From: an uncultured Erysipelotrichaceae bacterium
GTDB taxonomy: Bacteria > Bacillota_I > Bacilli_A > RFN20 > CAG-826
Direction of reading: 5' to 3'
Length of the DNA stretch: 9,134 nt
Assembly: GCA_946612405.1 (NCBI GenBank)
Contig: CAMOEQ010000022.1
Coordinates: 1 to 9,134 of the forward strand
Under the pieces are notes generated by a model. That model had not been told where the DNA came from. It did not search any database and saw only the letters and a program-made list of their open reading frames with translations. Below are positions 1-6,282 of the stretch, in pieces (the first letter of the stretch is position 1; the number at the start of each line of letters is the position of its first letter). A program made the position numbers and the translations under genes.

Positions 1-351
1 AAAGGTTATGGCAAGATGAGCGAAATCGAAAGATATCGTCAAACCAAACGTGGCGCCAAAGGTGTTACAACTCTTAACGCCACTCCAAAAAACGGCAAAC
101 TTGTTGCCATGAGAGCGGTTAATGGAGACGAAGATTTAATGATGGTTACCAATGGCGGAACCGTTATTAGAATCCCTCTTGATCAAGTCAAAGTCTCTGA
201 TCGTAATACCCAAGGTGTTAGGGTTATTAGACTTGAAGATGAAAAACAAAGAGTTTCTTCTATCACTGTAGTTCCTCACGAAGATGAAATTGAAGGCGAA
301 GAAGTAGTTGAAACCCCGGTTGAAGAAACCACCGAAAACACTCAAGAATAA
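1..351 (+). CDS. gyrA: DNA gyrase subunit A, C-terminal end (5' truncated)
   Basis: The frame is open from base 1 (first residues KGYGKMSEIERYR), so the Met at base 16 is internal and the gene enters from the left edge. About 116 residues are visible. They show the repeating beta-pinwheel pattern of the GyrA C-terminal DNA-wrapping domain: GYGK followed by a K-R-G-A-K-G-V box, then VTNGGTVIRIP and NTQGVRVIRL, which are typical last-blade signatures. The protein ends in an acidic tail of about 24 residues with 11 Asp/Glu and no Lys/Arg. In characterised gyrases such a tail modulates DNA wrapping. ParC has a related domain and is the main alternative, but the adjoining serS matches the gyrA-serS order of mycoplasmas. 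The stop is TAA. No terminator follows in the 66-base gap, so read-through into serS is possible. Confidence 0.87.
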   Translation, partial: KGYGKMSEIERYRQTKRGAKGVTTLNATPKNGKLVAMRAVNGDEDLMMVTNGGTVIRIPLDQVKVSDRNTQGVRVIRLEDEKQRVSSITVVPHEDEIEGEEVVETPVEETTENTQE

Positions 352-405
352 CCGCGATTTGCGTAGATATTCTTTACGTACACACGCGCATTAAAATAAA
401 AGAAA

Positions 406-410
406 AGAGG
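406..410 (+). promoter_or_regulatory. Shine-Dalgarno site of serS
   Basis: AGAGG, within AAGAGGA, lies 7 bases before the ATG at 418 and fixes that start. The preceding gap (352-405) shows no convincing promoter and has no room for a T-box leader. Confidence 0.7.
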
Positions 411-417
411 ATTAGTT

Positions 418-1698
418 ATGCTAGACATAAAATTAATCATTGAAAATCCTAACGATATCGCAGCTAAATTAGCTAAAAAAGGTTGTGTCGTTGATTTTGC
501 TCCTTTATTAAAACTTAACGAAAGAAGAAAAGAATTGCTTGTTTCGGTTGAGAACGCAAAGAGTGAAAGAAACAAATTGTCTGCCTCAGTTCCACAAGTT
601 AAAAAAGAAGGTGGCGATGTTAACGCAATCTTTGCAAAGGTAAAAGAAATATCTGCAAAATCTGCTGCTGATGAAAAAGAATTAGAAAAGATTGAAGAAG
701 ATATTAAGAATTTCCTTCTTCCACTTCCTAATTTACCTGACGACGATTTACTTCCTGGCGGAAAAGAAAACAACAAAGTTATTCATGAATATGGAAAACC
801 AAACAAATTCGATTTTCCATTTAAAGATCACGTTACATTATGTGAATCTTTAGGCCTCATCGATTATGTTCGTGGGGCAAAGATGTCAGGACACGGCACA
901 TGGGTTTATACAGGATTAGGCGCTCAACTCGAATGGGCTTTATTAAACTTCTTCATTTCTGAACATCTTAAAGATGGTTATCAATTTATTCTTCCACCAC
1001 ACATCCTTAATTACGAATCAGGCTATGTGGCTGGTCAATTCCCAAAATTCATTGATGATGTCTTCTCGTTGAAAGATGTTGAACCAAAGAAATTTATTCT
1101 TCCAACCGCAGAAACAGCACTTGTCAATTTCCACCGTAATGAAATCTTAAGTGAAGATGAATTGCCAAAGAAATATTTTGCTTATACTCCATGTTATCGA
1201 AAAGAAGCAGGAGCATATCGTACTGAAGAAAGAGGAATGATTAGAGGGTATCAATTTAATAAAATTGAAATGTTCCAATATACTACCGAAGAAGGTGATA
1301 TGCCTGCCTTTGAAGAATTGGTTAAAAAAGCAATTTCTTTAATGGAAAAATTAGGATTAACATTCCGTGTATCAAAACTTGCTGCTGAAGATATCTCTGC
1401 TTCAATGGCCAGAACATATGATATTGAAGTTTATCTTCCAAGCGTTGGTATTTATAAAGAAGTTAGCTCTGTCAGTACCGCTCATGATTATCAAGCTCGT
1501 AGAGGTATGATCAGATATCGTGATAAAGCAACTGGTAAAACCAAATACGCTAGAACACTTAATGGTTCTGGTCTTGCTACTTCTCGTGTCTTCCCTGCAA
1601 TCATTGAGCAATATCAACAAGCAGATGGTTCAGTAAAAATTCCAGAAGTTCTCCGTCCTTGGATTGGTGGTATGGAATTTATCAAACCAAAGAAATAG
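418..1698 (+). CDS. serS: seryl-tRNA synthetase (divergent bacterial type)
   Basis: This cytoplasmic class II aminoacyl-tRNA synthetase charges tRNA-Ser (and tRNA-Sec where present) with serine using ATP. At 426 residues it has normal family length. Residues 1-105 form the N-terminal helical arm, with charged heptad-like stretches at about 30-100, that reads the long variable arm of tRNA-Ser. The catalytic core follows: LPTAE at 229-232 (serine pocket), motif 2 with CYRKEAG at 259-265, and motif 3 at 382-390 (NGSGLATSR, Arg390). The end has the family signature QQADGSVKIPEVLRPW. Several core motifs differ from the E. coli/B. subtilis pattern: AYRTEERGMIRG in place of a SAGRDTRGLIR-like stretch, SASMARTYDIE, and KEVSSVSTAHDYQARRG. 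The key class II residues are kept, so the enzyme should be active. The start is supported by an SD site. The stop is TAG, followed by a terminator. Confidence 0.96.
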   Translation: MLDIKLIIENPNDIAAKLAKKGCVVDFAPLLKLNERRKELLVSVENAKSERNKLSASVPQVKKEGGDVNAIFAKVKEISAKSAADEKELEKIEEDIKNFLLPLPNLPDDDLLPGGKENNKVIHEYGKPNKFDFPFKDHVTLCESLGLIDYVRGAKMSGHGTWVYTGLGAQLEWALLNFFISEHLKDGYQFILPPHILNYESGYVAGQFPKFIDDVFSLKDVEPKKFILPTAETALVNFHRNEILSEDELPKKYFAYTPCYRKEAGAYRTEERGMIRGYQFNKIEMFQYTTEEGDMPAFEELVKKAISLMEKLGLTFRVSKLAAEDISASMARTYDIEVYLPSVGIYKEVSSVSTAHDYQARRGMIRYRDKATGKTKYARTLNGSGLATSRVFPAIIEQYQQADGSVKIPEVLRPWIGGMEFIKPKK

Positions 1699-1716
1699 AA
1701 ATATCTAACAAACAAT

Positions 1717-1746
1717 AAGGCGACTTTAATAGTCGCTTTTTTGTTT
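1717..1746 (+). terminator. intrinsic terminator after serS
   Basis: A hairpin has a perfect core GCGACT (1720-1725) / AGTCGC (1731-1736) with loop TTAAT. It is extended by a G-U and A-U pairs and followed by TTTTTT and further T-rich sequence. It closes the gyrA-serS transcript just before the SRP RNA promoter. Confidence 0.88.
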
Positions 1747-1751
1747 TCTTT

Positions 1752-1760
1752 TGTTATAAT
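1752..1760 (+). promoter_or_regulatory. extended -10 promoter for the SRP RNA
   Basis: TGTTATAAT is a TGn extended -10 joined to a perfect TATAAT (1755-1760). The expected start, about 7 bases downstream at 1767, coincides with the first base of the SRP RNA closing helix. No good -35 is seen at normal spacing, because that position (about 1732-1737) lies in the serS terminator hairpin. Extended -10 promoters can work without a strong -35. This promoter may also supply tadA by read-through. Confidence 0.75.
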
Positions 1761-1766
1761 GATTAA

Positions 1767-1846
1767 GCCATCGCGATAGCTTACTACGAACCAGGTCAGG
1801 ATAGGAATATAGCAGCCTTAAGTAACCTAAGTTATGTGCGATGGTT
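1767..1846 (+). ncRNA. ffs: signal recognition particle RNA, small bacterial (4.5S-like) type
   Basis: This is the RNA core of the SRP that binds Ffh and targets ribosomes making membrane proteins to FtsY. The conserved apical hairpin (domain IV) is intact. It has a GGAA tetraloop at 1804-1807 closed by ATA/TAT (1801-1803/1808-1810), the symmetric loop CAGG (1797-1800) opposite AGCA (1811-1814), and the pairs GGT/GCC (1794-1796/1815-1817). Further helices are ATAGCTTA (1776-1783) with TAAGTTAT (1828-1835), which includes one G-U pair, and the closing CCATCGC (1768-1774) with GCGATGG (1838-1844). At about 80 nt it is the short form without an Alu domain, unlike the long RNA of B. subtilis. A T-rich tract (TTTGTTTTAT) follows the closing helix and probably ends transcription. 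Exact ends are inferred. Confidence 0.93.
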
Positions 1847-1854
1847 TGTTTTAT
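1838..1854 (+). terminator. possible weak terminator formed by the SRP RNA closing helix
   Basis: The 3' strand of the SRP RNA closing helix (GCGATGG) is followed at once by TTTGTTTTAT, an interrupted U tract. This can act as an intrinsic terminator giving the RNA its 3' end. It appears leaky by design or necessity, since no separate promoter is seen before tadA. No other terminator lies between ffs and tadA. Confidence 0.45.
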
Positions 1855-1858
1855 AAGT

Positions 1859-2314
1859 ATGAATAATGATGAAAAATATATGCGAATTGCTCTAAAAGAA
1901 GCGCAAAAAGCGGTTATTTTAGATGAAGTTCCTGTTGGAGCAATCATTGTTAAAGACGATAAAATTATTGCTCGAGGCCATAATCTTAGAGAAAAAAGTA
2001 ATGACCCTACAAGTCATGCTGAAATTAACGCTATTCGTAAAGCGAGCAAAAAACTTAATTCCTGGCGACTTGAAGGTGCGACTATTTATGTGACTGTTGA
2101 ACCATGCTCAATGTGCGCTGGAGCAATATTACAATCAAGAATAGCTCGTATCGTCTATGGGGCAAACGATCCAAAAGGTGGGGCGATTGAATCATCATTA
2201 GAATTATTCAATGCTAAGAATATTAACCATCATCCCCAAATCACTAAAGGTGTATTAAAGGACGAATGTTCATCTATAATTACTTCTTACTTTAAAAGTA
2301 AAAGAAATAAATAG
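1859..2314 (+). CDS. tadA: tRNA-specific adenosine deaminase
   Basis: This zinc enzyme converts adenosine 34 to inosine in the tRNA-Arg(ACG) anticodon, allowing CGU/CGC/CGA decoding. It is usually essential. From the chosen start it has 151 residues, with the N-terminus MNNDEKYMRIALKEAQKA resembling the B. subtilis TadA start. Motifs: HAE at 53-55 (zinc-ligand His53, proton-shuttle Glu55), PCSMC at 82-86 (zinc ligands Cys83 and Cys86), the RLEGATIYVTVEPC strand, DPKGGA at 104-109, and GVLKDEC near the C-terminus. An in-frame ATG at 1841 would lie inside the SRP RNA helix and add six unrelated residues, so it was rejected. No clear SD precedes 1859. The gene is probably expressed by read-through from ffs or serS. 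The stop is TAG. Confidence 0.95.
   Translation: MNNDEKYMRIALKEAQKAVILDEVPVGAIIVKDDKIIARGHNLREKSNDPTSHAEINAIRKASKKLNSWRLEGATIYVTVEPCSMCAGAILQSRIARIVYGANDPKGGAIESSLELFNAKNINHHPQITKGVLKDECSSIITSYFKSKRNK
2287..2301 (+). repeat. perfect 7-bp-arm palindrome at the tadA 3' end
   Basis: TTACTTT-A-AAAGTAA. The single-base centre makes an RNA hairpin poor, so if it is functional it would be a DNA site. It shares the ACTTT/AAAGT half-site with a second inverted repeat at 2353-2367, and the two flank the operon promoter. Chance is a real alternative in AT-rich DNA. Confidence 0.35.
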
Positions 2315-2316
2315 TT

Positions 2317-2345
2317 TTTACACTGTATGAATTTTATTTTATACT
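2317..2345 (+). promoter_or_regulatory. sigma-A type promoter of the five-gene operon
   Basis: TTTACA (2317-2322), exactly 17 bases, then TATACT (2340-2345): five of six consensus bases in each box at optimal spacing. The predicted start is near 2352, giving a leader of about 28 bases before the ATPase gene. It begins 3 bases after the tadA stop and is the only good promoter seen before 8597. Confidence 0.7.
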
Positions 2346-2352
2346 TTATATG

Positions 2353-2367
2353 AAAAGTTATACTTTT
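2353..2367 (+). repeat. inverted repeat at the predicted transcription start
   Basis: AAAAGT-TAT-ACTTTT, 6-bp arms with a 3-base centre, lying at the predicted transcription start and 12 bases before the ATPase ATG. It could be a repressor operator or a small 5' UTR hairpin. It shares a half-site with the palindrome at 2287-2301. Confidence 0.4.
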
Positions 2368-2379
2368 GAAATTTAGTAT

Positions 2380-4872
2380 ATGGCTAAAATTAGTGGAATT
2401 GAAAAGAAGATTGATAACGTTGAACATTTTAACGTTGACCTTGATATTGGTTTAAACGAAGAGCAAGTTCAATCGCGAATCGATGATGGCCTCGTTAACC
2501 GTATTCCTAAGCACGTATCAAAATCATATGGCCGAATTTTTTACGATAACGTAGTTAATTTTTTCAATATCTTATTAATCACAATAGCAATATTGATGAT
2601 TATTGCCAAAGTTCCTTTTACTAGCTTTGCATTTTTAGTGGTTTTAATAATCAATACCGTAATTGGACTTTTCCAAGATATTAAAGCTCGTCGCTTAACA
2701 GACAAATTAAGAGTAGCTTCTTATCCGATGGTCACAGTTTTAAGAAGCGGAAGAGAATATCAAATACCTGCAAACGAATTAGTTCTTTCCGATATCGTTG
2801 TTCTTTCCCTTGGCGATCAAATCGTTGCTGATGGCACAGTTTTATCAGGCATGGTTGAAGTTAATGAATCTATACTTACTGGCGAATCTATTAACGTTAA
2901 GAAAACAATCGATGGGCAAGTTTTATCAGGAACATATGTTACATCTGGAAAAGCAAAAGTTAGAGTAGATCATTTAGGAAAAGCAAATTACGCTGAAAAA
3001 CTTCAAGCATCTGCTAAATATTTTAAAAAGCCAAAATCTGAGATTTTGAGGACAATAAATTTAATTTTTAAAATTATTGGTATTGGTGTTATCGTTCTTG
3101 GTTTAGCTTTGATTATTACCTATATCGCTAGAGGAAAACTAAATCCTTCAAACACTCAAGAGTTCACTATTTTCGTTGGAACCATTGCCGGCTCATTAGT
3201 TTCAATGATTCCAAGCGGAATGTATCTTCTTGTTTCTTTAACATTGGCTGTCGGAGCAATTCGTTTGGCAAATAGAGGAATGCTTGTTCAAGAATTATAT
3301 TGCATTGAATCTTTAGCTAGAGCAGATGTTCTTTGTTTAGATAAAACCGGAACTATCACCGACGGTTCGATGAAGGTTCACGATTTAATCGCTCTTGGAG
3401 AAGATTCAGAGAAATTAAAACAAATATTGAATACCTTAGTTGTTTCAACCGGCGACACCAACGTTACCGCTCTTGCAATAAAGAATGCTTATGATGGTTT
3501 AGAAGAAATTCCATATCATTCTTCACTACCATTTAATTCCGAAAGAAAGATTTCTGCTGTAATGCTAAAAGACGGACGCTCAATCATTTTAGGAGCAAGA
3601 GAATTTGTTCCTCATAAAGATAAATCGATTGATAAACGTTGCGAAGAAATAGAAGCTAAAGGATTAAGAGTATTAGTTATTGCTTCATATAAGAAAATTG
3701 TTACTCCGGAAACCGAGCTTTCAGATTGCCAAATCATTGGTATTTTAGTTCTTGAAGACCACATTAGAGATGATGCAATTTCTAACATTAAATGGTTTCA
3801 AGATAATGGCGTTAAAATTCGCATTATTTCCGGCGATTCCCCGATATCTGTTAGCGCAATCGCTGATAGAGTAGGCATCAATGAAGCCGAAAAATTTATC
3901 TCATTAGAGGGTATGAGCGTTGAAGAAGTTAAACAAATTGCAAACGACTACATTGTTTTTGGTAGAGTTTCTCCAGAACAAAAACAAGCCATAATCGAAT
4001 CCTTGAAAGAAAATGGTCATATAGTTGCAATGACTGGTGATGGTGTTAATGACATTTTAGCGCTTAAGGTTGCTGATTGTTCTATTGCTATGGCTTCTGG
4101 TTCTGATGCTGCTAAAAACGTATCTCACTTGGTTGCTATGAATTCTAATTTCTCAACTCTCCCTGATGTTGTTGCTGAAGGGCGCCGAGTTGTTAACAAC
4201 CTTCAAAGAACGTGTTCATTGTTTCTTGTTAAAACTATATTTGCTGCCTTCTTTACTTTCTTAACATTGATTATAATGTGGAGCAATCCTAACGCCCAAT
4301 ATCCGTTTACTCCTAACAATATGTATGTTTGGGAATTACTTGCTATTGGTGTTGGTGGTTTGTTCTTATCGCTACAACCAAATAACGAAAAATTGCATCA
4401 TGGTTTCTTGGCCAATATATTAACCAGATCTGTTCCTGCCGCTATAACAATCGTTCTTATAACAATGGTCTATTTCATTATTTCATTTTTCGACACAGGA
4501 TCGTTCGCATTCGATTTTGAAACTGCAACTGCTATGGCAGTATTAACATTTTCATTCTTTAGTTTCGTTATTTTATTTAGAGTTTGTATGCCGATTGATA
4601 TTTACCGTGGAGCGTTATTATCTGCCGTTATTATGATTGCTTTGATTGTTTTTGCAATCGATATATTTGTTTTCTATCCAAACCTAAATGGCTCAGGATT
4701 CTTCAATATTAACTATATGTTATTAACCACTAAAAATTGGTGGATATTTGTAACTATGTCACTTGTTTCAATTCCTACTTATATGGGTTTAGAAACAATA
4801 TTTGTCCGTATTTACGATAAGCTTATTAAACCAAAAAATGAAAGAAGGTTAACTGATAATGAAAATCTCTAA
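2380..4872 (+). CDS. P-type cation-transporting ATPase, CtpE-like (HAD superfamily)
   Basis: This integral membrane ion pump is energised by aspartyl phosphorylation. Its 830 residues show the full P-type layout: two N-terminal helices (about 60-76, 82-98); actuator domain with TGES at 167-170; helices at about 229-250 and 264-290; DKTGT at 321-325 with phosphorylated Asp321; nucleotide domain including SLPFNSERKISAV near 382-394; ISGD at 483-486; hinge GDGVND at 553-558; then about six C-terminal helices from 613. The helix-4 ion-site motif is MIPSGM (276-281) rather than the PEGL of classical Ca2+/Mg2+ pumps, and the later helix carries LSLQPNNE (663-670) instead of an NxxTD-like motif. This resembles the CtpE group, whose mycobacterial member is reported to take up calcium. 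The ion and direction here are unknown. No SD is visible before the ATG, yet no sensible alternative start exists. The 3' end overlaps psuG by 14 bases. Confidence 0.92.
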   Translation: MAKISGIEKKIDNVEHFNVDLDIGLNEEQVQSRIDDGLVNRIPKHVSKSYGRIFYDNVVNFFNILLITIAILMIIAKVPFTSFAFLVVLIINTVIGLFQDIKARRLTDKLRVASYPMVTVLRSGREYQIPANELVLSDIVVLSLGDQIVADGTVLSGMVEVNESILTGESINVKKTIDGQVLSGTYVTSGKAKVRVDHLGKANYAEKLQASAKYFKKPKSEILRTINLIFKIIGIGVIVLGLALIITYIARGKLNPSNTQEFTIFVGTIAGSLVSMIPSGMYLLVSLTLAVGAIRLANRGMLVQELYCIESLARADVLCLDKTGTITDGSMKVHDLIALGEDSEKLKQILNTLVVSTGDTNVTALAIKNAYDGLEEIPYHSSLPFNSERKISAVMLKDGRSIILGAREFVPHKDKSIDKRCEEIEAKGLRVLVIASYKKIVTPETELSDCQIIGILVLEDHIRDDAISNIKWFQDNGVKIRIISGDSPISVSAIADRVGINEAEKFISLEGMSVEEVKQIANDYIVFGRVSPEQKQAIIESLKENGHIVAMTGDGVNDILALKVADCSIAMASGSDAAKNVSHLVAMNSNFSTLPDVVAEGRRVVNNLQRTCSLFLVKTIFAAFFTFLTLIIMWSNPNAQYPFTPNNMYVWELLAIGVGGLFLSLQPNNEKLHHGFLANILTRSVPAAITIVLITMVYFIISFFDTGSFAFDFETATAMAVLTFSFFSFVILFRVCMPIDIYRGALLSAVIMIALIVFAIDIFVFYPNLNGSGFFNINYMLLTTKNWWIFVTMSLVSIPTYMGLETIFVRIYDKLIKPKNERRLTDNENL
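4843..4848 (+). promoter_or_regulatory. Shine-Dalgarno site of psuG
   Basis: AGAAGG lies 10 bases before the psuG ATG at 4859 and inside the end of the ATPase gene. It supports the overlapping start. Confidence 0.6.
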
Positions 4873-5758
4873 AGAAGTTCAAGAGGCATTAGCAAACAAC
4901 AAACCTGTTGTTGCTTTAGAATCAACAATTATTTCTCACGGAATGCCTTATCCAAAAAACGTTGAAACAGCACTTAAAGTAGAAAAGGTTATCCGTGATC
5001 ATGGGGCCGTCCCTGCTACAATCGGCATTATCGATGGTGAGCCAATTATTGGTATGTCAGAAAAAGAAATCGAACAATTTGGTAAAAGGAAAGGTGTTGC
5101 TAAAGCATCTCGTAGAGATTTACCTGTTATATACGCTAAAAAGATGTGGGGAGCTACAACTGTTGCAGCCACAATGATTTTAGCCAATCAAGCTGGTATA
5201 GAAGTATTTGTTACTGGTGGCGTTGGTGGAGCTCATAGAGGTGCTCAAAACAATTTTGATATTTCGGCTGATTTAGAAGAACTTGGTAAAACCAATGTTA
5301 CTGTTGTATCTGCTGGAGTTAAAGCAATATTAGACCTTGAATTAACGTTAGAAATTTTGGAAACAAAAGGTGTGCCTGTATTAAGTTATCAAACTGATGA
5401 ATTCGCTGATTTTTATACACGTCATTCAGGCATAAAGATGGAGAACGTTGTTAATTCTCCTGAAGAAATTGCCAAAATCATAAAAGCAAAAAGAGACAAC
5501 AAACTTGACGGGGGAATCCTTGTTGCTAATCCTATACCAGAAAAATATGCTATGGATCCTATAGTTATAAATGGTGCAATTGATAAAGCTTTAGAGATGG
5601 CAGAAGAAGCCGGAGTAAAAGGCAAAGATATTACCCCGTTCTTGCTAAAAACCATTGTCGATTTAACTGGTGGCGATTCTTTAGAATCGAATATTCGATT
5701 AGTTTTAAATAACGCCGCATTAGGTTCTGAGATTGCAAAAGAATTAACGAAATTATGA
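4859..5758 (+). CDS. psuG: pseudouridine-5'-phosphate glycosidase
   Basis: This cytoplasmic enzyme reversibly breaks the C-C glycosidic bond of pseudouridine 5'-phosphate, giving uracil and ribose 5-phosphate. It is the second step of pseudouridine breakdown, after the kinase PsuK. At 299 residues it has normal length. The family signature ESTIISHGMPYP begins at Glu21, and TGGVGGAHRG lies at 119-128. By motif alignment, Glu21, Lys82 (in VAKASRRDLP), Asp138 (in DISADLEEL) and Lys155 (in SAGVKAILD) match the E. coli active-site Glu31, Lys93, Asp149 and Lys166, with a near-constant offset. LTGGDSLESNIRLVLNNA near the end is also typical. All catalytic residues are present. Its start overlaps the ATPase stop by 14 bases, and its TGA stop overlaps the next ATG (ATGA). 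No psuK or pseudouridine transporter lies in the window. Confidence 0.97.
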   Translation: MKISKEVQEALANNKPVVALESTIISHGMPYPKNVETALKVEKVIRDHGAVPATIGIIDGEPIIGMSEKEIEQFGKRKGVAKASRRDLPVIYAKKMWGATTVAATMILANQAGIEVFVTGGVGGAHRGAQNNFDISADLEELGKTNVTVVSAGVKAILDLELTLEILETKGVPVLSYQTDEFADFYTRHSGIKMENVVNSPEEIAKIIKAKRDNKLDGGILVANPIPEKYAMDPIVINGAIDKALEMAEEAGVKGKDITPFLLKTIVDLTGGDSLESNIRLVLNNAALGSEIAKELTKL

Positions 5759-6282
5759 AAATTGAAACCGCATATCAAGAAGGATTAAAAAAGTTAATAA
5801 AAGAAAAGCCACTCGACGAAATCAATGTCGTGATGCTTTGTGAAGAATGCAATTCCAACAGGCAAACTTTTTATTATCATTTTCGAGATATTTCGGATGT
5901 TGTTGAATCTATATTTTTAAAAGCTAAAGTTGGCTATGCAAAAAAGTTACTTGATTATGAACCGATTTTAAAAGAGATGATTAATTATATTAATGTTAAT
6001 TACAATTTTGTATCAGCTATTAATAAAAGTTATTCTCAAGAAAAATTATATTCATTTATGTTTTCATATTTCTATTCACGAATCGGAATGCTTCTTAAGA
6101 ATCATAATGTAGATGGAATAGAAATTACTCGATACATGTCTACATTGTCTGCCCACGAACTCGTATATTGGGTTGGAAACAAAAGAAAAGAAAAGACCCC
6201 TTCCTTGATAAAAAGATTAAATACAATTTTTATTTATTTCGTCAATCAATATCAATCAGATTTAAAGAGGGATAGATTTTAA
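5755..6282 (+). CDS. TetR/AcrR-family transcriptional regulator
   Basis: A 175-residue probable dimeric DNA-binding repressor. The N-terminal helix-turn-helix spans about residues 5-50, with the family pattern PLDEINVVMLCEECNSNRQT followed by FYYHFRDISDVV; the FYYHF recognition-helix end is diagnostic. Only a few residues precede the first helix, a short but common arrangement. Residues about 55-175 are the helical ligand-binding and dimerisation domain, too divergent to suggest an effector. The ATG shares bases with the psuG TGA stop (ATGA) and has no good SD, so translation is probably coupled to psuG. The stop TAA overlaps the next ATG by one base. Lying directly before the alcohol dehydrogenase, it may control that gene, or the whole operon through the inverted repeats near 2287-2367. 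This is inference. Confidence 0.87.
   Translation: MKIETAYQEGLKKLIKEKPLDEINVVMLCEECNSNRQTFYYHFRDISDVVESIFLKAKVGYAKKLLDYEPILKEMINYINVNYNFVSAINKSYSQEKLYSFMFSYFYSRIGMLLKNHNVDGIEITRYMSTLSAHELVYWVGNKRKEKTPSLIKRLNTIFIYFVNQYQSDLKRDRF
6266..6270 (+). promoter_or_regulatory. Shine-Dalgarno site of the alcohol dehydrogenase gene
   Basis: AGAGG (within AAAGAGGGA) lies 11 bases before the ATG at 6282, inside the 3' end of the TetR gene. It supports the TAATG stop-start overlap. Confidence 0.55.

Noticed and set aside
352..405. Possible hairpin or promoter between gyrA and serS (GCGTA/TACGT and CGCG repeats)
   Set aside because: The arms are short with large internal loops and no T tract follows; -35/-10 candidates have wrong spacing. 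There is also no room for a T-box.
1741..1746. TTGTTT as -35 of the SRP RNA promoter
   Set aside because: Only 8 bases separate it from TATAAT, too short for a -35/-10 pair; the extended -10 explains the promoter better.
1841..1858. Upstream in-frame ATG for tadA
   Set aside because: It lies inside the 3' strand of the SRP RNA closing helix and would add residues (MVCFIS) unlike TadA N-termini; the Met at 1859 matches the family start.
4995..5187. Small ORFs on both strands inside psuG
   Set aside because: Shadows of a strongly conserved coding frame; no ribosome site or recognisable protein.
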